From Mycobacterium sp. ELW1 (GTDB taxonomy: Bacteria > Actinomycetota > Actinomycetes > Mycobacteriales > Mycobacteriaceae), in assembly GCF_008329905.1 (NCBI RefSeq), contig NZ_CP032155.1, positions 4,092,001 to 4,156,000 of the forward strand: 64,000 nt of DNA, written 5' to 3'. Positions 10,134 to 20,581 of the stretch are shown in pieces (the stretch's first letter is position 1; each line of letters starts with the position of its first letter). The notes under the pieces are model-generated. The model saw nothing but the letters and a program-made list of their open reading frames with translations. It did no database searches and had not been told where the DNA came from. The position numbers and the translations under genes are program-made.

Positions 10134-11140
10134 AGCGCCGCGCGGATCCGGTCGCCGACCTCGCGGGTGGACAACGTCGCATCGCCACGCGTGGCCAAGT
10201 GGTGGGCGACAGCCTTGTCGACCCGGGCCGCCGCGGCGTCCTCGCCGACGTGACCGAGCAGCAGCGCCACCGACATCACCGCGGCCGTCGGGTCTGCGAT
10301 GCCCTGCCCCGCGATGTCGGGCGCACTGCCGTGAACCGGTTCGAACATCGACGGATTGGTGCGCGTGGCGTCGATATTGCCGCTCGCGGCCAGGCCGATT
10401 CCGCCGCAGACGGCGGCCGACAGATCGGTGATGATGTCGCCGAAGAGGTTGTCGGTGACGATGACGTCGAACCGTCCCGGATCGGTGACCATGTGGATGG
10501 TGGCGGCGTCGATGTGCTGGTACGCAACGTCCACGTCGGGGAATTCGCGGCCCACTTCATCGACTACCCGCGACCACAGGCTGCCCGCGAACGTCAGCAC
10601 ATTCGTCTTGTGCACCAGCGTCAGATGCTTGCGCCGGGACTGCGCGCGGGCGAACGCGTCACGCACCACGCGCTCGACACCGAAAGCGGTGTTCACGCTG
10701 ACTTCGGTGGCCACCTCGTGCGGGGTTCCGACGCGCAGCGCGCCGCCGTTGCCGGTGTACGGCCCCTCGGTGCCTTCGCGCACCACGACGAAATCGATAC
10801 CGGTCACCCCGGACAGCGGACTGTCCACACCCGGATACAGCCGACCCGGCCGCAGGTTCACGTGATGGTCCAGAGCGAACCGCAGTTTGAGCAGCAGGCC
10901 GCGCTCCAGCACACCGCTGGGCACCGACGGGTCGCCGATCGCGCCGAGCAGGATGGCGTCGTAGCCGCGCAACTCCTCGATGGTCTCTTCGGTCAGCAGC
11001 TCACCGCTGGCGTGGTAGCGACGCGCACCGAGGTCGTACTCGGTCTTCTCCACGCCGGGCAGCACCACATCGAGCACCTGGAGCGCTTCGCCGATCACTT
11101 CCGGGCCGATACCGTCGCCCGCGATCACCGCCAATTTCAT
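10130..11140 (-). CDS. leuB: 3-isopropylmalate dehydrogenase
   Basis: NAD-dependent oxidative decarboxylation of 3-isopropylmalate, the third leucine-specific step. The 336-residue protein opens with [14 protein letters not shown]. The active site is visible as [13 protein letters not shown] (catalytic Tyr), VHKTNVL (catalytic Lys) and TDNLFGDI (metal-binding Asp). The NAD-binding loop [15 protein letters not shown] is typical. Its ATG overlaps the serA stop by 4 nt (ATGA), so the two are translationally coupled. This places a leucine enzyme under the serA promoter, away from leuCD. Confidence 0.97.
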   Translation of the reverse strand: MKLAVIAGDGIGPEVIGEALQVLDVVLPGVEKTEYDLGARRYHASGELLTEETIEELRGYDAILLGAIGDPSVPSGVLERGLLLKLRFALDHHVNLRPGRLYPGVDSPLSGVTGIDFVVVREGTEGPYTGNGGALRVGTPHEVATEVSVNTAFGVERVVRDAFARAQSRRKHLTLVHKTNVLTFAGSLWSRVVDEVGREFPDVDVAYQHIDAATIHMVTDPGRFDVIVTDNLFGDIITDLSAAVCGGIGLAASGNIDATRTNPSMFEPVHGSAPDIAGQGIADPTAAVMSVALLLGHVGEDAAAARVDKAVAHHLATRGDATLSTREVGDRIRAAL

Positions 11141-12723
11141 GACAGGTCCACCACTTCCAGGGTCGTCGCGCCGACGGCTGTGCGGATCGCCGACCGGACA
11201 TCGTCGGACACATCGCGGTCCAGCCGCAGCATCAGGGTCGCGGCCTCGCCGCTGGTGTCCTGGCTCAGCTGGGCGGCCAGGATGTTCACGTCGGCGTTGC
11301 CGAGCACCGTGCCGATCTTGCCCAGCGCGCCAGGCTGATCCGAGTAGTGCAGCACCAGGTTCACGCCCTCGGCGCGCAGATCGAAGTTGCGCCCGTTGAT
11401 CTGGACGACCTTTTCGACCTGCTGCGGCCCGGACAACGTTCCGGACACGTTGGTGGCCGTGCCGTCGGGGCCGACCACCCGGACGTCGATCAGGCTGCGG
11501 TGGTTGGGGCTTTCGCTCGCTGTCGTCAGTTCGCTCTGCAGGCCGCGTTCGGCGGCCAGGTTCGGTGCGTTGACAAACGTCACCTGCTGATCGGTCACCG
11601 TTGAGAAGAACCCACGCAGCGCCGAAAGTTTGAGTACCTCAACATCTTCGGAGGCGATCTCACCGGAGACCCGGACCGACAGGTTCGACGCGGCACCGGT
11701 CGAGAGCACCCCGACGAGCAGGCCGAGCTTGCGGGCAAGATCCAGCCAGGGCGCGACCTCTTCGCTGACCGCGCCGCCGCCGACGTTCACCGCATCCGGC
11801 ACGAACTCACCGGCCAGCGCCAGCTTCACGCTCGCCGCCACATCCGTGCCGGCCCGGTCCTGAGCCTCGGCGGTGGAGGCACCGAGGTGCGGGGTCACGA
11901 CCACCTGCGGCAGCTCGAACAGCGGGCTGTCGGTGCACGGTTCGGTGCTGAAGACGTCGAGGCCCGCCGCGAAAACATGACCGCTGGTGATCGCATCAGC
12001 AAGGGCCTGCTCGTCGATCAGACCACCCCGGGCCGCGTTGACGATGACCACGCCCTTCTTGGTCTTCGCCAGCGCCTCCTTGCCGAGCAGACCGGCGGTC
12101 TCCGGCGTCTTGGGCAGGTGCACGGAGATGAAGTCGGCGCGCGCCAGCAGGTCGTCGAGCGACATCAGCTCGATGCCGAGCTGGGCGGCGCGAGCCGCGG
12201 GCACGTACGGGTCGTAGGCGATGACATGGGTGCCGAAGGCAGCCAGGCGCTGGGCCACCAGCTGTCCGATCCGGCCAAGGCCCACCACGCCGACCGTCTT
12301 GCCGAAGATCTCGGTGCCGGAGAACGACGACCGCTTCCAGGTGTGCTCCCGCAGCGTCGCGTCGGCGGCGGGGATCTGCCTCGCGGCCGACAACATCAGG
12401 GCCAGTGCGTGCTCGGCGGCGCTGTGGATGTTCGATGTCGGCGCGTTGACGACCAGCACCCCCGCTGCGGTGGCGGCGTCGACGTCGACGTTGTCCAGGC
12501 CGACCCCGGCGCGGGCGACGATCTTCAGCTTGGGCGCGGCGGCGATGACCTCGGCGTCCACCGTGGTGGCCGAGCGCACCAGCAGGGCATCGGCGTCGGC
12601 GACGGCGGCCAGCAGCTTCGGCCGGTCCGGGCCGTCGACCCAACGCACCTCGACCTGGTCACCCAGGGCGGCGACGGTCGACTCGGCGAGCTTGTCTGCG
12701 ATCAACACAACGGGCAGATTCAC
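11137..12723 (-). CDS. serA: D-3-phosphoglycerate dehydrogenase, long mycobacterial form
   Basis: First enzyme of serine synthesis, oxidising 3-phosphoglycerate with NAD. It has a substrate-binding domain, a Rossmann domain with VGLGRIG, catalytic Arg in [11 protein letters not shown] and His in TPHLGAST, then an intervening ASB domain and a C-terminal ACT domain (about residues 455-528). The frame stays open upstream to 12762. The GTG at 12723 gives [10 protein letters not shown] at the N-terminus and 528 residues, the length of the M. tuberculosis enzyme, so it is preferred. It is coupled to leuB downstream. Confidence 0.96.
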   Translation of the reverse strand: MNLPVVLIADKLAESTVAALGDQVEVRWVDGPDRPKLLAAVADADALLVRSATTVDAEVIAAAPKLKIVARAGVGLDNVDVDAATAAGVLVVNAPTSNIHSAAEHALALMLSAARQIPAADATLREHTWKRSSFSGTEIFGKTVGVVGLGRIGQLVAQRLAAFGTHVIAYDPYVPAARAAQLGIELMSLDDLLARADFISVHLPKTPETAGLLGKEALAKTKKGVVIVNAARGGLIDEQALADAITSGHVFAAGLDVFSTEPCTDSPLFELPQVVVTPHLGASTAEAQDRAGTDVAASVKLALAGEFVPDAVNVGGGAVSEEVAPWLDLARKLGLLVGVLSTGAASNLSVRVSGEIASEDVEVLKLSALRGFFSTVTDQQVTFVNAPNLAAERGLQSELTTASESPNHRSLIDVRVVGPDGTATNVSGTLSGPQQVEKVVQINGRNFDLRAEGVNLVLHYSDQPGALGKIGTVLGNADVNILAAQLSQDTSGEAATLMLRLDRDVSDDVRSAIRTAVGATTLEVVDLS

Positions 12724-12788
12724 GCCGGTCAGCCTAGTGGTTGTCGCCCGGTGGACGATCATCGGCCGTGGTGCGGTCTACTTAGGCG

Positions 12789-14216
12789 GTGGACGTGACC
12801 GTCGTCGGTAGTGGTCCCAATGGGTTGGCGGCCGCCGTCATCTGCGCGCGAGCCGGCTTGTCGGTGCGCGTCATCGAAGGCCAGTCGACCTTCGGCGGCG
12901 GTGCCCGCACCGCCGCCGACCCGGAATATCCCGACATCCGCCATGACATCTGCTCGGCCGTGCACCCGCTGGCGCTGGCTTCGCCGTTCTTCGCCGAGTT
13001 CGACCTCCCGGCGCGCGGCGTCCAGCTGGTGGTCCCGGAGATCTCTTACGCGAACCCGCTGCCGAACCGCCCCGCGGCAATCGCGTACCACTCTTTGCAG
13101 CGCACCTGCGCCGAACTCGACGAGGGCAGCTCGTGGCGCCGGTTGTTCGGTCCGCTGGCCTCCCACCCCGAGGGTGTGCTCGGCTTCTTCCTCGGCGACA
13201 AGCGCTCGCTGCCGCCCGATCTACTCACTACCGTCCGATCGGGGTTGCGGGTGCTCGCCCAGGGCAGCCCGGCGTGGGGCGTGCTGCGTGGCGAGGACGC
13301 CCGCGCGTTGTTCACCGGCGTTGGCACCCATGCGATCTCGACAATGCCGTCGCCGGTCAACAGTGGCGCCGGGATCATGCTCGGCACGGTGGCGCACACC
13401 GCGGGCTGGCCGGTGCCGATCGGCGGCAGCCAGGTGATCGTCGACGCGATGCTCGCCGATCTGCAGGCTCACGGCGGCGAACTGGTGGTCGGCGAGCCGG
13501 TGACCTCGCCACCGCCGGGTGTGGTGATCTACGACACCGCGCCGACCGCGCTGCTGGACATCTACGGCTCGGCCGTGCCGGATGGCTACGCAAAGTCGTT
13601 GCGGCGCTACAAGTTCGGACCGGGTGTCTGCAAGGTGGACTTCGTGCTCTCCGGCGACATTCCCTGGCGTGACGAGCGGATGGCGACCTCCCCCACCGTG
13701 CACATGGGTGGGACCCGCGCGCAGATGGCGTACGGCGAGAAGGAGATCGCCTCGGGGCGGCACGCCGAGTGGCCGATGACATTGGCGGCGCTGCCGCACC
13801 TGTCCGACCCGTCGCGGATCGACTCCGCGGGACGCCGGCCGCTGTGGACCTACGCGCACGTTCCGTCGAACTCCACCGAGGACGTCACCGAGACGGTCAT
13901 CAGGCTGTTCGAGAACGCCGCACCCGGTTTCCGGGACCTGGTGCTGGCGTCGCGATGTGTGACCGCGGCGCAGATGCCGGCGCACAACGCGAACTACGTC
14001 GGCGGCGACATCATCGTCGGCGGGGCGACGTTGTTCGCGGCGATGGTCGGGCCGACACTGCGCTGGAATCCGTGGACCACGCCGATCCCCAAGGCGTATC
14101 TGAGTTCGTCGGCGACTCCGCCGGGCACCGGCGTGCACGGGATGTGCGGCTACTACGCCGCTCGCACGGTGCTCAAGCGCGAATTCGGCCTGCCGCTGCC
14201 GTCGTTGCGTCCCTGA
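12789..14216 (+). CDS. FAD/NAD(P)-binding phytoene-desaturase-like oxidoreductase (Rv2997 type)
   Basis: 475-residue flavoprotein. The N-terminus VTVVGSGPNGLAAA is a dinucleotide-binding GxGxxG motif, followed by the acidic strand end RVIEG. A C-terminal segment, GTGVHGMCGYYAART, matches the FAD-binding end of carotenoid-desaturase-like enzymes. Such proteins oxidise or isomerise lipophilic polyenes, but the substrate in mycobacteria is unknown. It starts with GTG 12789 and diverges from serA with 65 bp between. No carotenoid genes lie nearby, so the desaturase link is only to the fold. Confidence 0.85.
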   Translation: MDVTVVGSGPNGLAAAVICARAGLSVRVIEGQSTFGGGARTAADPEYPDIRHDICSAVHPLALASPFFAEFDLPARGVQLVVPEISYANPLPNRPAAIAYHSLQRTCAELDEGSSWRRLFGPLASHPEGVLGFFLGDKRSLPPDLLTTVRSGLRVLAQGSPAWGVLRGEDARALFTGVGTHAISTMPSPVNSGAGIMLGTVAHTAGWPVPIGGSQVIVDAMLADLQAHGGELVVGEPVTSPPPGVVIYDTAPTALLDIYGSAVPDGYAKSLRRYKFGPGVCKVDFVLSGDIPWRDERMATSPTVHMGGTRAQMAYGEKEIASGRHAEWPMTLAALPHLSDPSRIDSAGRRPLWTYAHVPSNSTEDVTETVIRLFENAAPGFRDLVLASRCVTAAQMPAHNANYVGGDIIVGGATLFAAMVGPTLRWNPWTTPIPKAYLSSSATPPGTGVHGMCGYYAARTVLKREFGLPLPSLRP

Positions 14217-14244
14217 CGGGGAACCCGGATCGCACCGGCGGCGC

Positions 14245-16548
14245 TTACCCGCCCGGCAGCGATGCCGGCGCGAAGTCGAACACCGCTGTGCCGCCGTAGA
14301 ATTCGGCGGGATTCGGTACGTAGGCAGGGGTGTACGAGAAGTAGATCGGCCCTTGCAGGAACGGGATGATGCCGGTGTTGAAGCCGAGGCTGGCGGGCCA
14401 GACTTGGGGTGCCTCTTTTTGCGCGACCTGGGCTTCGGTGACCGTCGTCCGGTAGAGAAGTGTCTGACCATCCGGTGTGAAGACCTCGATGACGGTGCCG
14501 GCGGTCAGCGAATCGTACTCGGCGATGCCGGCCAGGTTTGGGGGCAGCATGGCCGCCGGAACGCCGCCGCCGATACCGCCGCTGTCGATGGTGGCGGTGG
14601 CACTCTGGGTGGTCTTCGACTCCGTGCCGTAGGTGACCTTGACCCAGAGCGTGGAATAGAACCACCCCGGGACGCGGGTGACTTCCGGCAACGGGTTGGC
14701 ACCGAACGCGACCTGGCCGCCGGGCTCGTTGATCAACAAGCCCTGGCCGAGTCCGCCCGGAAGCGTCAACACCGGGCTGGCGATGTCGCCTCCGGTGTAG
14801 GGGGCGACGCCCATCGTCGGGGCGAGGGCATCGGCGTACTTCGTCTTATCCCAGTCCGACTCCGGAACCGGCACCCATTGGCCGTCCGTGTTCAGCTCCT
14901 CGATGTGGTCGACGACCGCGACCGGGGTGCCTGCGGTCACCATCCCGTTGCCGAAATCGAGAGTGGGTGTGTAGACGGTGTAGTAGAAGCGTCCCCAATC
15001 CGCGTACTGGATCATGCCGGTGACGCCGAGCGTCGGGCCTAGATCGTTCGGATCCAATTTGTTGATCGGAATGACGAGACCCGCTGAGCCCGTGTCGATT
15101 TCGACGTTCGTCAAGGGTGTGCCGTTGACGTTGAAGTCCACCGTCATGAAATCGGCGGTGGGGTTGTAGGTCAATGCGGTCACCGGTGCGCCACCTGTGG
15201 TCCCCGCTGGGCCGGTCATGCCCAGCAGCCCGCCGCGGCCTCCGGCACCGCCTGCGCCCGACACCCCACCGGCGCCACCGGCACCCCCATTGCCGGCGAA
15301 CAGGCCACCGGCACCACCGGCACCACCGGACGCGCCGGCACCCCCGGATCCGGCTGCACCACCGTTGCCCAGCACTACCGCACTGCCACCGGCACCACCA
15401 GCCGCGCCGGCACCCCCGGATCCGCCGGATCCGCCGTCACCCCAGAGCATTCCGCCGGCCCCGCCGGCGCCGCCGACCACGCCCCAGCCACCGGCCCCAC
15501 CTGCTCCGCCGGCCCCGAACAGCCCGGCCGCGCCGCCGCTACCGGCAGCGCCACCTGCTCGCGGCCCGGCACCCCCGGAGCCGCCGTCGCCGCCGTCTCC
15601 GATCGACAGTCCGCCGGCATGACCCCCGCCGCCACCGGCGCCACCGATTCCCGCGTAGCCCGTGGCCGCACCGCCATCGCCGCCCGCACCGGCGCGGCCG
15701 AACACCGAGAACAGACCCGTGTCGCCGCCGGCACCGCCCGCGCCGCCGACGCCGAAGTTGCCTGCCGCCGCGCCGCCCCCACCACCGTTTCCGGCGACAC
15801 CCAGGATCGACAACACACCGGTGCTACCTCCGGCGCCACCGGCACCGGCCACCAGCCCGGTTCCGGTGACCGCCCCGCCGGCCCCACCTGAACCGCCGTT
15901 GCCCGCGAGCAGCCCACCCCGGCCGCCGTCGCCACCGGCACCACCGGCGATGCCCGCACCGCCGGCACCGCCGGAGCCCAGCAGACCGGCCGAGCCGCCA
16001 TTACCCCCGGCATAGCCGCTACCACCGTTGCCCCACAACAGACCGGACCGTCCGCCAGCGCACGCCGCACCCTGGTTGCAGGTCTCCGAGGTCCAGCTGT
16101 AGCCGTTGCCGATCAGGATCCCGGCGTCGGGATGAGCGGCGGTGCCGTCGCCGACCAGACCGCTGATGAGTTGCTCGACGCTGGGCACGCTCAGCGAGTG
16201 GGCCGCCACTCTGGGACCGACTGCCACGGCGGAACGAGCCTGACCAGACCGCTGAGCCGTCAGTGTGGATCTGGGAACGGTGTTCTTCGCGCGCACCGGC
16301 CGGTGCCCCACGGACGGACGGGCCGCCGGCGCTGCGACCGAACCCGTCGAGCTCGGCGCCGACGACCCGGTGTCGGCTTGCGCCGCTGCGGACAACGTCA
16401 CCGCCGCTGCGCCGAAGGCCACCGTCAGCGCGCCTGCCCATCCGATGTAGCGCACACAACCGAGCCCGTCACGGCTTCTGGCCGCGGCGGGCCTGCCCGA
16501 AGCAGACCCGACAGCATCGGCACCAGTCACAGCTGACCCCCTCCGCAC
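14245..16548 (-). CDS. Secreted PGRS-like protein with C-terminal aspartic protease domain, no PE domain
   Basis: 767 residues in three parts. Residues 1-58 hold a hydrophobic signal-like segment (VRYIGWAGALTVAFGAAAV) ending in SAAAQA. A linker with two cysteines (157, 163) follows, then a Gly/Ala/Asn-rich PGRS region (about 166-450). Residues 455-767 are a pepsin-like domain with two catalytic motifs, DTGS near 484 and DSGG near 654. PE_PGRS proteins with this protease domain are known in M. tuberculosis, but they begin with a PE domain, which is absent here. The probable site of action is the cell surface. GTG 16548 is the start used; a start nearer the hydrophobic stretch is possible. Confidence 0.82.
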   Translation of the reverse strand: MRRGSAVTGADAVGSASGRPAAARSRDGLGCVRYIGWAGALTVAFGAAAVTLSAAAQADTGSSAPSSTGSVAAPAARPSVGHRPVRAKNTVPRSTLTAQRSGQARSAVAVGPRVAAHSLSVPSVEQLISGLVGDGTAAHPDAGILIGNGYSWTSETCNQGAACAGGRSGLLWGNGGSGYAGGNGGSAGLLGSGGAGGAGIAGGAGGDGGRGGLLAGNGGSGGAGGAVTGTGLVAGAGGAGGSTGVLSILGVAGNGGGGGAAAGNFGVGGAGGAGGDTGLFSVFGRAGAGGDGGAATGYAGIGGAGGGGGHAGGLSIGDGGDGGSGGAGPRAGGAAGSGGAAGLFGAGGAGGAGGWGVVGGAGGAGGMLWGDGGSGGSGGAGAAGGAGGSAVVLGNGGAAGSGGAGASGGAGGAGGLFAGNGGAGGAGGVSGAGGAGGRGGLLGMTGPAGTTGGAPVTALTYNPTADFMTVDFNVNGTPLTNVEIDTGSAGLVIPINKLDPNDLGPTLGVTGMIQYADWGRFYYTVYTPTLDFGNGMVTAGTPVAVVDHIEELNTDGQWVPVPESDWDKTKYADALAPTMGVAPYTGGDIASPVLTLPGGLGQGLLINEPGGQVAFGANPLPEVTRVPGWFYSTLWVKVTYGTESKTTQSATATIDSGGIGGGVPAAMLPPNLAGIAEYDSLTAGTVIEVFTPDGQTLLYRTTVTEAQVAQKEAPQVWPASLGFNTGIIPFLQGPIYFSYTPAYVPNPAEFYGGTAVFDFAPASLPGG
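15190..16050. repeat. PGRS-type GC-rich repeat region
   Basis: About 860 bp of irregular repeats of the type ccgccggcaccgcc (minus strand GGNGGNNGN) code for Gly-Gly-Ala/Asn triplets. It is a likely hotspot for copy-number change and for assembly or sequencing error. Long proline-rich frames on the + strand across it are shadows. Confidence 0.8.
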
Positions 16549-16857
16549 GGCCGACCACAGCCACCCTGACCGCAGACGCTACAACCAGCCGCCACGTCAG
16601 CACAGCAATTTGCTATCTGCGGATCACCGGCCGAAAGGCTGGTGCCCCGACTGCGAACGGTGGCCCTCTTCGCGGCCTCGTTTGGGAGTTACGTCGCCGC
16701 CCGCTCCGGGCACACCCGGGCAGACGACCGAATGCCTTACTGTTGCAATTTAGGTAAATCCGTCGCCCCGGTCGAAGTGACGCTGCCGCCGGCGTACACG
16801 CGATCACGGCGCGGATGTGGCGGGCCCACCCGTTCACCCGGCCCCTGAACGCGAATT
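16549..16857. other. Intergenic region upstream of the PGRS protease gene
   Basis: 309 bp between the start of the PGRS protease gene and the hairpin downstream of ilvC, both read on the minus strand. Short frames here have no recognisable product and no good ribosome binding site. It must contain the promoter of the protease gene, but I could not single out -10/-35 boxes. Confidence 0.4.
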
Positions 16858-16896
16858 CGGCGCGCTAACCGGTGCTGAGCACCGGCTAACGCGCCG
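16858..16896 (-). terminator. Hairpin downstream of ilvC
   Basis: Two nested inverted repeats, CGGCGCG/CGCGCCG outside and CCGGTGC/GCACCGG inside around a 3-nt loop, are separated by a CTAA/CTAA pair that only partly pairs. It lies 14 nt after the ilvC stop. There is no T-run, as is usual for mycobacterial terminators. Confidence 0.65.
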
Positions 16897-16910
16897 AAAA
16901 TCGAAGAACC

Positions 16911-17963
<1,053 letters not shown>

Positions 17964-18476
17964 TTACTTGGCGTTCGTCATGCCGCGCGGTCCACGCGAC
18001 AGTGACACCACGCCGGACTGCACGATCTCGCGCACGCCATAGGGTTCAAGCACCCGCAGGAACGCCTCGATCTTCTCCTGGGTGCCGGTGGCCTCGATGG
18101 TCAGCGACTCGGTGGACACGTCGATCACCTTGGCGCGGAACAGGTTCACCGCCTCGATGACCTGACCGCGAGTGCCGGCGTCGGCGCGCACCTTGATCAG
18201 CGCGAGTTCACGGTGCACCGAGTTCTCGGCGTCCTGCTCGACGATCTTGATCACGTTGATCAGCTTGTTGAGCTGCTTCGTGATCTGCTCGAGCGGCGTC
18301 TCCTCCGCGGTGACGACAATCGTCATCCGCGACATGTTCTTCTGCTCGGTGGCTCCGACAGCCAACGACTCGATGTTGAAACCGCGCCGGGAGAACAGTG
18401 CGGCCACGCGGGCCAGCACACCGGGCTTGTCTTCGACCAACACCGAAAGGGTGTGGGTGACAGTGTTTCCCGCCAT
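17964..18476 (-). CDS. ilvN: Acetolactate synthase regulatory subunit
   Basis: Small subunit that activates the catalytic subunit and confers valine feedback inhibition. Its 170 residues comprise an N-terminal ACT domain (HTLSVLVEDKPGVLARVAALF, about 6-80) and a C-terminal ALS_ss domain. Its ATG overlaps the ilvB stop by one base (TGATG), which supports balanced synthesis of the two subunits. It belongs to the attenuated ilvBNC operon. Confidence 0.97.
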   Translation of the reverse strand: MAGNTVTHTLSVLVEDKPGVLARVAALFSRRGFNIESLAVGATEQKNMSRMTIVVTAEETPLEQITKQLNKLINVIKIVEQDAENSVHRELALIKVRADAGTRGQVIEAVNLFRAKVIDVSTESLTIEATGTQEKIEAFLRVLEPYGVREIVQSGVVSLSRGPRGMTNAK

Positions 18477-20335
18477 CAGGCCCGTCCCTCCTCATTGTCG
18501 TCGAACAGCGGGCGGATGTTGCGCGCCGCCATGATCTCGTCGTTGCCGCATCCGGCCGCGACCATCGGCCACACCTGGGCGTCGGCGCCGACGATGAAGT
18601 CGATCACCACCGGCCGGTCGTTGATGGCCCGAGCCTGATTGATCACGTCGGCCACGTCTTCCTCACGCTCGCAACGCAACCCGACACACCCGTATGCCTC
18701 GGCCAGCTTGACGAAGTCCGGGATGCGATGGCTGTGGGTGGCCAGATCGGTCTGGCTGTATCGCTCTTCGTAGAAGAGGGTCTGCCACTGGCGGACCATG
18801 CCCAGGTTGCCGTTGTTGATCAGCGCCACCTTGATCGGCACCCCTTCGACCGCGCAGGTGGCCAGCTCCTGATTGGTCATCTGGAAGCAGCCGTCACCGT
18901 CGATCGCCCACACCTCGGCATCGGGGCGGGCCATTTTGGCGCCCATGGCCGCCGGGACGGCGTAGCCCATGGTGCCCAGACCGCCGGAATTCAGCCAGGT
19001 GCGCGGGTTTTCGTAGGAGATGAACTGCGCTGCCCACATCTGGTGCTGGCCGACGCCCGCGACGTAGATGGCGTCCGGCCCGGCGATCTTGCCCAACTGG
19101 GAGATCACGTATTCCGGGCTGAGGCTGCCGTCGTGCTGCGGGTCGTAGCTCAGCGGGTAGGTCGCCTGAATCCCGTTCAGGTACTCCCACCAATCGGTTT
19201 GGTTGTCTCGCGGCGAGGTGCCGATCTTGCGCAGCGCCTCGATCAGCTCGCTGATCGCCAGCTTCACGTCGCCCACGATCGGCACGTCGGCGTTGCGGTT
19301 CTTACCGATCTCGGCGGGGTCGATGTCGACGTGGATCACCTTCGCCTCGGGGGCAAAGGAATCCAGCTTGCCGGTCACCCGGTCGTCGAAGCGTGCACCC
19401 AACGCGATCAGCAGATCGCTCTTTTGCAGGGCGGCCACCGCGGCAACGGTGCCGTGCATGCCCGGCATCCCCAGATTCTGCTGGTGGCTGTCCGGGAACG
19501 CACCGCGCGCCATCAGGGTGGTGACCACCGGGATGCCGGTCAGCTCGGCCAGCATCCGCAACTCGTCGGTGGCCTGTCCGCGGATCACGCCGCCGCCGAC
19601 ATAGAGCACCGGCTTGTGCGCCGCGGCGATCAGCTTGGCGGCCTCGCGGATCTGCCGGCTGTGCGGCTTGGTGTTGGGCTTGTAGCCGGGCAGGTCGATC
19701 TGCGGCGGCCACGAGAACATGCACGGTCCCTGCAGGATGTCCTTCGGGATGTCGACGAGGACCGCTCCCGGCCGTCCGCTTTGCGCGATGTGGAATGCCT
19801 CGGCGATCACCCGCGGGATGTCATCGCCGTTGCGCACCAGGAAATTGTGCTTGGTGATCGGCATCGTGATGCCGGAAATGTCCGCTTCCTGGAACGCGTC
19901 GGTCCCGATCAGCGTCCGTCCGACCTGCCCGGTGATGGCGACCACCGGGATCGAGTCCATCTGCGCGTCGGCCAGTGGGGTGACCAGGTTGGTGGCACCG
20001 GGGCCCGAGGTGGCCATCATGACCCCGACCTTGCCGGTGGCGTGCGCATAACCGCTGGCGGCGTGCCCGGCGCCCTGTTCGTGGCGGACCAGCACGTGGC
20101 GCAGTTTCTGGGAGTCGTAGAGCGGGTCGTAGACCGGCAGCACCGCGCCGCCCGGGATTCCGAAGATGGTCTCGACGCCGATCTCCTCCAGCGAGCGGAC
20201 TACCGCCTGGGCGCCCGTGAGCTGCTCCGGGGCGACGCGCTTGGCGGCGGTCGTGCCGTTCTTACCGGCGGAATGTGCTGCGCCTGGGCTGTCGGCGGTG
20301 GCCGACGGCTCGGGTGGTCGCGTGGGTGCGCTCAC
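18476..20335 (-). CDS. ilvB: Acetolactate synthase catalytic subunit
   Basis: TPP- and FAD-dependent enzyme that condenses pyruvate (or 2-oxobutyrate) in the first common step of branched-chain amino acid synthesis. Signatures are the TPP-activating Glu in [24 protein letters not shown], and the TPP-Mg motif [15 protein letters not shown] through INN near the C-terminus. The frame is open to 20374, but those first codons overlap the attenuator T-run. GTG 20335 (VSAPTRP) has AAAGGA 8 nt upstream, matches the M. tuberculosis start and gives 619 residues. ATG 20362 is the alternative. Confidence 0.96.
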   Translation of the reverse strand: MSAPTRPPEPSATADSPGAAHSAGKNGTTAAKRVAPEQLTGAQAVVRSLEEIGVETIFGIPGGAVLPVYDPLYDSQKLRHVLVRHEQGAGHAASGYAHATGKVGVMMATSGPGATNLVTPLADAQMDSIPVVAITGQVGRTLIGTDAFQEADISGITMPITKHNFLVRNGDDIPRVIAEAFHIAQSGRPGAVLVDIPKDILQGPCMFSWPPQIDLPGYKPNTKPHSRQIREAAKLIAAAHKPVLYVGGGVIRGQATDELRMLAELTGIPVVTTLMARGAFPDSHQQNLGMPGMHGTVAAVAALQKSDLLIALGARFDDRVTGKLDSFAPEAKVIHVDIDPAEIGKNRNADVPIVGDVKLAISELIEALRKIGTSPRDNQTDWWEYLNGIQATYPLSYDPQHDGSLSPEYVISQLGKIAGPDAIYVAGVGQHQMWAAQFISYENPRTWLNSGGLGTMGYAVPAAMGAKMARPDAEVWAIDGDGCFQMTNQELATCAVEGVPIKVALINNGNLGMVRQWQTLFYEERYSQTDLATHSHRIPDFVKLAEAYGCVGLRCEREEDVADVINQARAINDRPVVIDFIVGADAQVWPMVAAGCGNDEIMAARNIRPLFDDNEEGRA

Positions 20336-20372
20336 GATGTCGTCCTTTTCGGTCCTGTTCATTTCTTCGGGC

Positions 20373-20412
20373 AAGAAAAAACCCCCGTCAGCTTCGGCGG
20401 CTGTACGAGGGT
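20373..20412 (-). terminator. ilvB attenuator: hairpin followed by T6
   Basis: On the minus strand ACCC-T-CGT-A-CAGC pairs with GCTG-ACG-G-GGGT around a 7-nt loop, with one bulge and one G-T pair. TTTTTTCTT follows at once. It lies between the leader-peptide stop (20432) and the ilvB start, so it ends transcription before the structural genes. A canonical intrinsic terminator is uncommon in mycobacteria, which makes its placement here telling. Confidence 0.85.
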
Positions 20413-20413
20413 T

Positions 20414-20468
20414 GCGCGCTGGTGCGTGTGGCTATGCCCGTGTCGGGGCAAGCGCGGCACCAACGCGC
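20414..20468 (-). promoter_or_regulatory. Leader stem competing with the ilvB terminator
   Basis: GCGCGTTGGTGC inside the leader-peptide gene (20457-20468) pairs over 12 bp, with one G-T, with GCACCAGCGCGC (20414-20425). The second arm ends one base before the terminator stem. The first arm begins four bases after the Leu-Val-Val-Ile codons. A ribosome stalled on those codons would cover or reposition this stem. The switch mechanism is inferred; the pairing is read directly. Confidence 0.6.
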
Positions 20469-20503
20469 TGGCCAATTACTACGAGCATTCCGCCGGTCTT
20501 CAT
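20432..20503 (-). CDS. ilvBNC leader peptide (23 residues)
   Basis: Minus-strand frame ATG (20503) to TAG (20432) encodes MKTGGMLVVIGQRVGAALA and then PTRA. It contains Leu-Val-Val-Ile in a row, plus a further Val and Leu: the branched-chain amino acids made by the downstream operon. It sits between a promoter and an intrinsic terminator and ends 97 nt before the ilvB start. This is the layout of a ribosome-mediated attenuator. It is too short for routine gene calling. Translation probably starts directly at the 5' end of the mRNA, because the -10 box is only 8 nt upstream of the ATG. Confidence 0.85.
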   Translation of the reverse strand: MKTGGMLVVIGQRVGAALAPTRA

Positions 20504-20511
20504 AACCTGCG

Positions 20512-20541
20512 ACGGTAGCCTCCGCACTGGTCAAGCGTCAA
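20512..20541 (-). promoter_or_regulatory. Sigma-A-like promoter of the ilv leader and operon
   Basis: On the minus strand TTGACG (20541-20536) and TACCGT (20517-20512) are separated by 18 bp. The expected start site falls at or next to the leader-peptide ATG at 20503. Both boxes are near consensus for housekeeping mycobacterial promoters. Confidence 0.65.
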
Positions 20542-20581
20542 ATCCCGACGCGGCCCTGAAGCCCCGCCGCCGGTTGGTGGG

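Noticed and set aside
12724-12762. 13-residue longer start for SerA
   Set aside because: The GTG at 12723 matches the 528-residue mycobacterial enzyme, and the added residues (IVHRATTTRLTG) have no counterpart.
15174-15869. Pro/Arg-rich + strand frames across the PGRS region
   Set aside because: They arise from reading the GGN-rich repeats backwards. No start context or signal is present.
18728-20518. 596-codon + strand frame opposite ilvB
   Set aside because: It is antisense to a complete acetolactate synthase gene and has no family features.
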